DNA from: Nitrososphaeraceae archaeon
GTDB taxonomy: Archaea; Thermoproteota; Nitrososphaeria; Nitrososphaerales; Nitrososphaeraceae
NCBI GenBank assembly: GCA_029240395.1
Contig: JAREAJ010000058.1
Location: forward strand, 1-5,251
DNA length: 5,251 nucleotides
Direction of reading: 5' to 3'
The stretch's first letter is position 1. The number at the start of each line of letters is the position of its first letter. This document shows, piece by piece, positions 1 to 4,705 of the stretch. The notes under the pieces were generated by a model. The model searched no databases, was not told the DNA's origin, and was given only the letters and a program-made list of their open reading frames with translations. Both the position numbers and the translations under genes were made by a program.

Positions 1-156
1 AATACTACCACCACCACCTATCCTGAACATCTTAGTACCACAGACTGAGCATGTTCCAGATATAGCTCGCCTTCCGTTTTTCATTGTTACCTGCTTCTCA
101 TTCTTCATATCTCTTTTAGATTTACATTTTACACAATATGCTTGTGTTGTTACCAA
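1..156 (-). CDS. DUF5679-like zinc-ribbon protein, 3' end outside window
   Basis: The reverse strand encodes 52 codons from a TTG at 156-154 to the window edge without a stop. The product has two Cys-x2-Cys knuckles, at residues 8/11 (YCVKC) and 36/39 (CSVC). They are separated by a Lys/Arg-rich linker and followed by GTKMFRIG and a run of four glycines. This layout is what I know of the archaeal DUF5679 family: short single-domain proteins presumed to bind one zinc ion, with no established function. TTG is chosen because the upstream reading frame has no ATG, GTG or other TTG back to an in-frame stop at 339-337, and the next ATG (residue 17) would lose the first knuckle. A TATA-like box lies about 28 bases upstream, so the mRNA is probably leaderless. 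Family assignment is fairly secure; a role in nucleic-acid or protein binding would be a guess. Confidence 0.85.
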   Translation of the reverse strand, partial: MVTTQAYCVKCKSKRDMKNEKQVTMKNGRRAISGTCSVCGTKMFRIGGGGSI

Positions 157-179
157 TAGGAGGTAAATCTCGTGCTTGG

Positions 180-188
180 ATATAAAAG
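180..188. promoter_or_regulatory. TATA-like box, possibly bidirectional
   Basis: The plus strand reads ATATAAAAG and the minus strand CTTTTATAT. On the minus strand its centre (about 184) lies 28 bases before the TTG start at 156, the distance expected for a leaderless archaeal transcript of the DUF5679-like gene. On the plus strand the same box would start a transcript near 210, at the edge of the foldable stretch at 205-300. The minus-strand role is better supported because a gene sits at the right distance. Confidence 0.45.
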
Positions 189-204
189 TAGCTATGCTTG
201 TTTT

Positions 205-300
205 CTTGAGTCTGAGCGCTTTGCGTGCTTGGTGAGTGACTACTGGAGTCGAACAGGTGGTCGTAAACCTGGGTTTTCCTCCTAGAAGAAGTGTGGCTAG
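205..300 (+). ncRNA. Candidate structured non-coding RNA (unrecognised)
   Basis: This stretch between two minus-strand genes is richer in G and C than its surroundings and has no credible ORF. On the plus strand, 243-285 folds into one long imperfect hairpin: 243-248 pairs with 279-285 (U283 bulged), 251-253 with 276-278, and 254-258 with 267-271, leaving an eight-base loop at 259-266. A weaker stem forms at 215-229 around a TTT loop. A plus-strand TATA-like box at 180-188 could start transcription near 210. It does not match tRNA, SRP RNA, RNase P RNA or a clear C/D guide RNA. The ends and the strand are guesses, because the complement folds in much the same way. Confidence 0.25.
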
Positions 301-414
301 GTCCTGATATGATAAAGATGAGACAGTACCGGTTTGCTACTTTAATTTATGTTAAAACCGTCTAATTCGACCAGAATAGAACAAAATGTGCGGCAGATTA
401 GCAATGAGGAGTCC

Positions 415-606
415 TTAACTTTCCTGATACCAAGACTCCACCTCTGCACTGGATACATTTCTTTTAAATTCATGGCAGTTTTCACATACCGCCCAAATGA
501 AATTGTCGTTTTCATGGTCACCCCTAAACTTTATCGAGATATCTGCCAACTCAAATTTGTGTTCGTGGTCTTCTAGTTCAACATCTTCTCTAAAGCTGGT
601 CTTCAT
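415..606 (-). CDS. Small acidic Cys-x2-Cys-His protein, hypothetical
   Basis: This 63-residue ORF runs from an ATG at 606-604 to a TAA at 417-415. I do not recognise a named family. The product is rich in Glu, Asp and His: an acidic N-terminal part carries His14 and His16 (DHEHKFEL), and after a short hydrophobic strand (NFIWAV) comes C41-x2-C44-H45, then EFKRN and an acidic tail. The His pair plus CxxCH could form a single metal site, but this is inference. Reasons to believe the gene: soluble-protein composition, an ATG start, and a TATA-like box 30 bases upstream of that ATG. The overlapping plus-strand frames (349-576 and 497-799) translate into Phe/Ser/Val-rich strings typical of antisense readings. 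It lies in the same orientation as the DUF5679-like gene, but 258 bases away, so it is probably transcribed separately. Confidence 0.65.
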   Translation of the reverse strand: MKTSFREDVELEDHEHKFELADISIKFRGDHENDNFIWAVCENCHEFKRNVSSAEVESWYQES

Positions 607-631
607 TTTTCAACCGGCTATTGTAGCAGAG

Positions 632-641
632 TATAATAAAT
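632..641 (-). promoter_or_regulatory. TATA-like box of the 63-residue protein gene
   Basis: The minus strand reads ATTTATTATA, centred about 30 bases upstream of the ATG at 606. The distance fits transcription starting at or next to the start codon, giving a leaderless mRNA. No Shine-Dalgarno sequence precedes the ATG, which agrees. Confidence 0.45.
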
Positions 642-674
642 ACGATAGTAAAATTGTTATGCGCTTGACAATAA

Positions 675-695
675 AACTGAGCTATTTTTTCAGTT
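675..695. repeat. Inverted repeat in a divergent intergenic region
   Basis: AACTGA (675-680) and TCAGTT (690-695) are perfect inverted arms separated by nine bases. The repeat lies between the divergent 63-residue gene and the MtrA-like gene, upstream of the TATA-like elements of both, where an operator could sit. Six-base arms at this spacing are expected several times by chance in an A+T-rich window of this size, so the support is weak. The remainder of 607-791 holds two T-runs (685-690 and 717-723) and nothing else I recognise. Confidence 0.15.
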
Positions 696-756
696 CCAAT
701 TTCTCACTAAGTAGGCTTTTTTTGCTATATCATGCAATATTCCTTGCACTTGCGAG

Positions 757-764
757 GATAATAC
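757..764 (+). promoter_or_regulatory. Possible TATA-like box for an MtrA-like start at 792
   Basis: GATAATAC is centred about 31 bases before the ATG at 792, near the spacing seen for other genes here. It is a weak match. The stronger TATA-like sequence at 870-879 lies inside the frame and would imply a later start. Confidence 0.2.
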
Positions 765-791
765 GACTTGACCGTCGCATTATCCGTTTTG

Positions 792-1445
792 ATGAGTGAA
801 GGCAATAGCGGGATGTTATTTGGTTACATGACGCCTTGGGTACTGCTCTGGATCAACGATATAATACAATTTTTATATGTAGCGCCTTTACTTAATGACC
901 TGGCCATCCATGTCAGGTTCAAATTTGAGAGCGCGGTAGGTAAGCTCTGCGAGGCCCTTATACCCGTTAGAGCAAATTATTGTATGGGGAGAAAAGGGAG
1001 GAGCATTGCCATTTGTACTCTTGCGAGCATGAAATTGCTAGATGATATATGCAGGTCTCCAGATATGATGGACAGAATACTGATTGTAGGGAGATTGTTG
1101 TCAGAAAATAGAGGAATTGATGCCATTATAAGGTTCACTTTATTGCATGACGAATTGCATCATATAATATTATGCGGAAAGGAATCAATCGGGCATAAAC
1201 CTGGCCAAGCTTTACTCTCCCTTCATCTACACGGCGTAAACCACACAAAATCGGGCGAGCAGCGTATCGTTGGTGCCAAAGGTCATACTCCTATCTTGAA
1301 TACTTCGACAGATGACATAAATTCATTCAGAACTCAGATAATTAGGATTCATAATCTTATTGGAGTTGATAATCCAAGTCGTGTCCGCGAGATAATAGAA
1401 AGTATAGGTTCTGCGAATACATCAAATAAGCGCGCACACTTATAG
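792..1445 (+). CDS. mtrA: MtrA-like corrinoid protein (tetrahydromethanopterin S-methyltransferase subunit A domain)
   Basis: From the ATG at 792 this encodes 217 residues. The conserved part begins near codon 930 and shows the MtrA pattern: ALIPV, SIAICTLAS, an ILCGKESIGHKPGQ block, a short HGV segment, RIVGAKGHTP and HNLIGVDNP. In methanogen MtrA, the histidine of the matching QGHITGQ block is His84, the lower ligand of the corrinoid cobalt; its equivalent is present here (codon 1194-1196). The family carries a cobamide that takes up and passes on methyl groups. In methanogens it belongs to the membrane MtrA-H complex, but no other mtr gene is visible and the usual C-terminal membrane anchor is absent. 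A soluble methyl-corrinoid carrier, perhaps for methionine synthesis, is inference. Start: the frame is open from a TTG at 768, and ATGs lie at 792, 813 and 828. The first 45 or so residues are hydrophobic, Trp-rich and match nothing I know in MtrA, so the true start may be later. Confidence 0.8.
   Translation: MSEGNSGMLFGYMTPWVLLWINDIIQFLYVAPLLNDLAIHVRFKFESAVGKLCEALIPVRANYCMGRKGRSIAICTLASMKLLDDICRSPDMMDRILIVGRLLSENRGIDAIIRFTLLHDELHHIILCGKESIGHKPGQALLSLHLHGVNHTKSGEQRIVGAKGHTPILNTSTDDINSFRTQIIRIHNLIGVDNPSRVREIIESIGSANTSNKRAHL
870..879 (+). promoter_or_regulatory. Strong TATA-like box inside the 5' part of the MtrA-like frame
   Basis: TTTTTATATG is the best TATA-like match on the plus strand near this gene. 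It would place the transcription start near 900, just before the first residues that resemble MtrA (about 921 onward). If used, the part of the frame before 900 is untranslated promoter DNA. However, no in-frame ATG, GTG or TTG lies between 900 and the first conserved residues; the only near-cognate codon at the right place is CTG at 900. Confidence 0.3.
897..919 (+). other. Hairpin at the N-terminal boundary of the MtrA homology
   Basis: Bases 897-904 pair with 912-919 (eight pairs, two of them G-U, including ACCTG with CAGGT) around a seven-base loop. The hairpin would form at the 5' end of a transcript started from the TATA-like box at 870-879. It may be a protein-binding dyad, an RNA structure, or chance. 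Confidence 0.25.
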
Positions 1446-1460
1446 GTGTCGCAAATCTCA

Positions 1461-1477
1461 ATGAATATGTTATTCAT
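1461..1477. terminator. Weak stem-loop between convergent genes
   Basis: ATGAAT (1461-1466) and ATTCAT (1472-1477) form a six-base A/T-rich stem with a five-base loop, 16 bases after the MtrA-like stop. A second pair, TAGAGG (1512-1517) with CCTCTA (1540-1545), spans the end of the aconitase gene. The gap between the convergent genes is only 97 bases and must hold the 3' ends of both mRNAs. Archaeal termination relies mainly on T-runs, which are poor here, so the call is tentative. Confidence 0.2.
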
Positions 1478-1542
1478 ACGATTATTAGTTGATAACTGTT
1501 TCATGTACATCTAGAGGATAGACAACAAGAACAATTCAGCCT

Positions 1543-3855
1543 CTATATCTCTCTGGTCATAGATCTAAGTATATTGAGAGCTGATCCGCTTCTAAACCAC
1601 TCCAATTGTGATTCACTGTAGGAGTGCCGTAAGGAAATGACCTCTTCTGTCTGGTCATTGTGATGTAAGATGCATGTAACAGGTTTCCCTGCGGCGAGAT
1701 CTTCAAGTCCTAATATGCTAATTCGATCGTCTTCTTGTATTCTATCGTAGTCTGCCATTTCCTTAAAAGTAAGAGCCAATACTCCTTGTTTTTTAAGATT
1801 AGTTTCGTGTATTCTTGCAAAACTTCTGGAAATAACCGCCGCACACCCAAGATATCTAGGAGTCATTGCAGCATGTTCTCTGCTACTACCTTCACCATAA
1901 TTGCTATCACCTATTATAATCCACTTCATACCTTTACTCTTGTACTCTCTTGCAATATGCGGAAACGATTCAATTCTTCCGTTAAGCATATTCTTGCCTC
2001 TCCCAACCTCCTTATCCCGGTATGCATTTATTGCACCAAGGAGGAGATTATCACTTATATTATCTAGGTGTCCTCTATACATAAGCCACATTCCTGCAGG
2101 TGAGATGTGATCAGTGGTACACTTCCCCTTGACTTTTGTTAGGATTGGGAGCTTTTCAAAATCTCGTTTATCCCATCCAGCAAACGGGTCAAGTCGTTGT
2201 AATCTTTCACTATCCTCCTTCAGAATAACATTTACAGATTCCGGATCGTCTGATGGTGGCATGTATACTCCTTTAACATCTTTAAAGCCCCGTTGTGGAA
2301 CTTCTTGTGATATTTCTGGAGGTTCAAGTTTGAATGCTGTTCCATCACTTGAAGTTAACTCATCGTTAAGCGGATTAAAGGAAATCTTTCCCCCAAGCGC
2401 GAGTGCTATGACAATCTCAGGACTACTAATAAAGTTCATTGTCTCACGCCTACCGTCATTTCTTGCGGGAAAATTTCTGTTATACGAAGTCACTATAGTA
2501 TTTTGTTCCCCTTTTTTTAACTCAGGTCTGCTCCATTGACCGATGCAAGGCCCGCAGGCATTGGCAAGGACATTTGCACCTATATCCCTGAGCAGCTGCA
2601 TCTGTCCGTCTCTTTCAATTGTAGCTCTAATCAATTCAGAGCCAGGCGTAACTTGTAATGGCACCCTCGTTTTAATACCCTTTGCTTTTGCTTGTTCTGC
2701 GACGCTCGCAGCTCTTGACATGTCCTCGTACGAGGAGTTAGTACAACTACCAATAAGTGCCACTGATATTTTATCAACATAGTTAGGATGTTCTCTGACT
2801 TCACTAGCCATCTTTGAGATTGGTCTTCCTAGGTCTGGAGTATGTGGGCCGACTATATATGGTTCAATTTTTGAAAGGTCTATTTCTATTAACTGATCAA
2901 AATACTTTGGTACATTGTTCTTGTCCTGCATGATTTCTGATTCTACCTCCGGATCCTGGGTAAGTAGATCAAGATGAGAGTTTGCTAGATCCGCTATTCT
3001 CCCACGTCCCATAGACCTAAGATAAATTTCCATCCTTTTGTCATATGGAAACACTGAACATGTAGCGCCGACTTCCGCACCCATGTTTGTAATAGTTGCT
3101 TTGCCTGTGCAGCTTATAGTCTTTGCACCTGGCCCAAAATATTCTATAATTGCGTTCGTTCCACCCGAGACTTTAAGCTTCGACGAAAGATACAATATTA
3201 TGTCTTTGGGGGAGGCCCAACCGTTCAACTTCCCTGTTAGAAAAACCCCTATACGTTTTGGATAGAGCAATTCCCAGGGCAAGCCGGACATTGCTTCAGC
3301 TGCATCAAGTCCACCCACACCTATCGCAATCATTCCCAGACCTCCCGCATTCGGAGTATGGGAGTCGGTTCCGATAATGAGTCCTCCAGGAAATGCGTAG
3401 TTTTCAAGGACGATTTGATGTATAATACCTGCACCAGGTTTCCAGAATCCTATCCCGTATTTTCTACAGGCGGATTCTAGGAATTTATAAATTTCACTGT
3501 TTTCTTGGAGAGCTGACTTCGTGTCAGGATCACTTCCTATTTTGGCCTGGATTAAATGGTCACAGTGGACTGTGGTTGGAAGTCGTACTTTTTTTAACCC
3601 TGACTGCATAAACTCAAGAATTGTCATTTGTCCAGTGACATCCTGCAACGCAACCCTATCTGGGGTCAGTAATACATAATCTTTCCCTGATTGAATCCCG
3701 TGTTCGCTGATAGAACGCATATCATGTATATGACCCAAAAGAATTTTCTCGCTTAACGTAAGAGGTCTTTTTGCAAGCCTTCGAAATCTAGAAACATTGT
3801 CTTCTACTTTGCGATATACCTTGCTAGCCATCCTTGGTGTGGTTTCTACACTCAC
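1543..3855 (-). CDS. acn: Aconitate hydratase, mitochondrial type
   Basis: This 770-residue cytoplasmic enzyme interconverts citrate and isocitrate through cis-aconitate using a [4Fe-4S] cluster, feeding isocitrate dehydrogenase and 2-oxoglutarate supply. The catalytic core (about residues 35-500) holds QDVTGQM (Gln71), CDH with Asp99-His100, GTDSHTPNAGG (164-166), the cluster cysteines C371 (SCTNSSYEDM), C434 and C437 (ACGPCIGQW), and YNRNFPARND (Arg460, Arg465). The C-terminal swivel domain (from about 570) holds Arg594 in YRGHLDN and GDSNYGEGSSREH (Ser657, Ser658, Arg659). All residues known to be essential in pig mitochondrial aconitase have an equivalent. Length and the ending QLEWFRSGSALN match mitochondrial ACO2, not the longer AcnA/IRP1 or the rearranged AcnB. 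Start: the longest frame begins at GTG 3855, but ATG 3831 (MASKVYRKV) fits the family N-terminus as well or better, and each has a TATA-like sequence 29-30 bases upstream. The gene is monocistronic, divergent from the thioesterase. Confidence 0.97.
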   Translation of the reverse strand: MSVETTPRMASKVYRKVEDNVSRFRRLAKRPLTLSEKILLGHIHDMRSISEHGIQSGKDYVLLTPDRVALQDVTGQMTILEFMQSGLKKVRLPTTVHCDHLIQAKIGSDPDTKSALQENSEIYKFLESACRKYGIGFWKPGAGIIHQIVLENYAFPGGLIIGTDSHTPNAGGLGMIAIGVGGLDAAEAMSGLPWELLYPKRIGVFLTGKLNGWASPKDIILYLSSKLKVSGGTNAIIEYFGPGAKTISCTGKATITNMGAEVGATCSVFPYDKRMEIYLRSMGRGRIADLANSHLDLLTQDPEVESEIMQDKNNVPKYFDQLIEIDLSKIEPYIVGPHTPDLGRPISKMASEVREHPNYVDKISVALIGSCTNSSYEDMSRAASVAEQAKAKGIKTRVPLQVTPGSELIRATIERDGQMQLLRDIGANVLANACGPCIGQWSRPELKKGEQNTIVTSYNRNFPARNDGRRETMNFISSPEIVIALALGGKISFNPLNDELTSSDGTAFKLEPPEISQEVPQRGFKDVKGVYMPPSDDPESVNVILKEDSERLQRLDPFAGWDKRDFEKLPILTKVKGKCTTDHISPAGMWLMYRGHLDNISDNLLLGAINAYRDKEVGRGKNMLNGRIESFPHIAREYKSKGMKWIIIGDSNYGEGSSREHAAMTPRYLGCAAVISRSFARIHETNLKKQGVLALTFKEMADYDRIQEDDRISILGLEDLAAGKPVTCILHHNDQTEEVISLRHSYSESQLEWFRSGSALNILRSMTREI

Positions 3856-3880
3856 TTTATTAACAAGACGCTTAGATCGC

Positions 3881-3897
3881 TATATCACAATATATAG
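3881..3897 (-). promoter_or_regulatory. TATA-like boxes upstream of aconitase
   Basis: The minus strand contains TGATATA (3887-3881), centred about 29 bases before GTG 3855, and just upstream CTATATA (3897-3891). A weaker GTTAATAAAG (3863-3854) lies 28-30 bases before the alternative ATG at 3831. The sequence alone cannot decide which is used. Confidence 0.35.
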
Positions 3898-3946
3898 TAA
3901 TAGTAGAACAAGGATTTATTGTTCTTGCGTTGCAATATATCATTGC
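3888..3946. repeat. Repeats in the aconitase-thioesterase divergent region
   Basis: CAATATAT occurs directly repeated at 3888-3895 and 3933-3940. Two inverted repeats lie in the same stretch: AGAACA (3905-3910) with TGTTCT (3920-3925), nine bases apart, and GCAAT (3932-3936) with ATTGC (3942-3946), five bases apart. They sit upstream of both divergent genes, where a regulator could act on both, but each is short enough to arise by chance. Apart from these and the TATA-like boxes, 3856-4082 shows no gene. Confidence 0.25.
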
Positions 3947-4037
3947 GATTTAAAAGTAATCTGTAAATCAATTGTCTCCTTTATCAGGTGGTATCGATAG
4001 CCCGGGCAGCCACAAGGTACTTTGCCTAGAGAAATAG

Positions 4038-4046
4038 TAATAATAT
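4038..4046 (+). promoter_or_regulatory. TATA-like box of the thioesterase gene
   Basis: TAATAATAT, centred near 4042, would start transcription around 4068. That lies after the TTG (4053) and ATG (4062) but about 15 bases before the ATG at 4083, so it favours 4083 as the start codon. Confidence 0.35.
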
Positions 4047-4082
4047 GTCTTATTGTTTACTATGCTAGGTCAGTACTGCTTA

Positions 4083-4574
4083 ATGAACGCACAGAACAAA
4101 AATGGTAAGCATCAAATTGCATCGAAAGCAGAAATGACTGTAATGATGCTGCCTTCGGATGCCAATCCGAAAGGGAATGTTTTTGGTGGCGTTATATTGA
4201 AGCATGTAGATCTAATTGCGGGTCTCGTTGCAAAACGACATTCGGGACGCGCCAACGTTGTTACCGCCAGCATTGATAGGATGACTTTTTTAAAGCCGGT
4301 ATTCATAGGAAACGCTCTAATACTTTCTGCCAGACTTAACTATGTTCGACGATCTTCCATGGAGGTTGAGGTCAATGTAGAATCAGAAGATCTTGATGAT
4401 AACACCGTAGTGCACGCTGGGACCGCCTTCGTGACCATGGTCGCACTTGATAAATACGGAAAACCTACAGATGTTTCACCATTGATACTAGAAAATGAGG
4501 ATGACAAAAGACGCTTTCATGATGGCGAATTAAGAATGCTTTCCAGATTGAAAGAGGCCGGCAAGATACAATAG
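4083..4574 (+). CDS. Acyl-CoA thioesterase, hotdog fold (YciA/ACOT type)
   Basis: From ATG 4083 this encodes 163 residues ending in a TAG. It has the acyl-CoA thioesterase signature of a single hotdog domain: EMTVMMLPSDANPKGNVFGG, then VILKHVDLIAGLVAK. The Asp of HVDLIAG is at codon 4209-4211 and matches the catalytic Asp of YciA-like enzymes. The second half has VTASIDRMTFLKPVFIG and SMEVEVNVESED, with HAGTAFVTMVALD as the last strand, and a charged helical tail. The family cleaves acyl-CoA to free acid and CoA, usually as a hexamer of hotdog subunits in the cytoplasm; the chain length preferred here cannot be read from sequence. The frame is open from a TTG at 4053 with another ATG at 4062. 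I prefer 4083 because the residues before the conserved block then have the family's usual short length and the TATA-like box at 4038-4046 would start the mRNA near 4068. Physiological role (fatty acid, lipid or CoA recycling) is inference. Confidence 0.92.
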   Translation: MNAQNKNGKHQIASKAEMTVMMLPSDANPKGNVFGGVILKHVDLIAGLVAKRHSGRANVVTASIDRMTFLKPVFIGNALILSARLNYVRRSSMEVEVNVESEDLDDNTVVHAGTAFVTMVALDKYGKPTDVSPLILENEDDKRRFHDGELRMLSRLKEAGKIQ

Positions 4575-4655
4575 TTGAATAGTTCGATAATAATCAAAAT
4601 TAGACGAATATTCTAGCGCACAGTACCGTGGCTCTTATTTGGTTCTCTGAAATAA

Positions 4656-4691
4656 ACCTAATATTGGTAATTAAAAATATGGTGATTAGGT
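4656..4691. promoter_or_regulatory. Inverted repeat flanking the glycosyltransferase TATA box
   Basis: ACCTAAT (4656-4662) and ATTAGGT (4685-4691) are perfect seven-base inverted arms placed on either side of the TATA-like box at 4671-4680. A repressor bound to both arms could block promoter access. The arms are short and 22 bases apart, so chance is a real alternative. The rest of 4575-4705 shows no gene and no clear terminator after the thioesterase. Confidence 0.25.
4671..4680 (+). promoter_or_regulatory. TATA-like box of the glycosyltransferase gene
   Basis: TTAAAAATAT is centred about 30 bases before the ATG at 4706, the same spacing as for the minus-strand gene at 415-606. It implies a leaderless mRNA and a promoter independent of the upstream thioesterase. 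Confidence 0.45.
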
Positions 4692-4705
4692 AGCGCTTTC
4701 TGTTT

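Noticed and set aside
1..20. Short trinucleotide repeat (ACC repeated) at the left edge
   Set aside because: It encodes the four-glycine run of the DUF5679-like protein and is too short to be a meaningful tandem repeat.
241..258. A tRNA T-arm-like sequence, CTGTTCGACTCCAG on the minus strand
   Set aside because: It contains the TTCGA core, but the flanking bases do not form a five-pair T stem with the normal seven-base loop, and no acceptor, D or anticodon arm fits around it.
300..325. C/D guide RNA boxes (CCTGA followed by TATGATAA)
   Set aside because: The boxes deviate from the RUGAUGA consensus, have no matching partner pair at a guide-RNA spacing, and no k-turn can be drawn.
349..799. 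Plus-strand ORFs at 349-576 and 497-799
   Set aside because: They overlap the minus-strand 63-residue gene or its promoter region. Their translations are rich in Phe, Ser, Val and Leu without motifs, and no well-placed promoter was seen.
792..1445. Evidence for methanogenesis
   Set aside because: Only a stand-alone MtrA-like protein is present, and the other genes suggest a non-methanogenic archaeon.
1735..3265. Several plus-strand ORFs of 69 to 141 codons opposite the aconitase gene (for example 2114-2539)
   Set aside because: They lie fully antisense to a complete, strongly conserved enzyme, and their Ser/Leu/Pro-rich translations resemble no protein. They are readings of the complementary strand.
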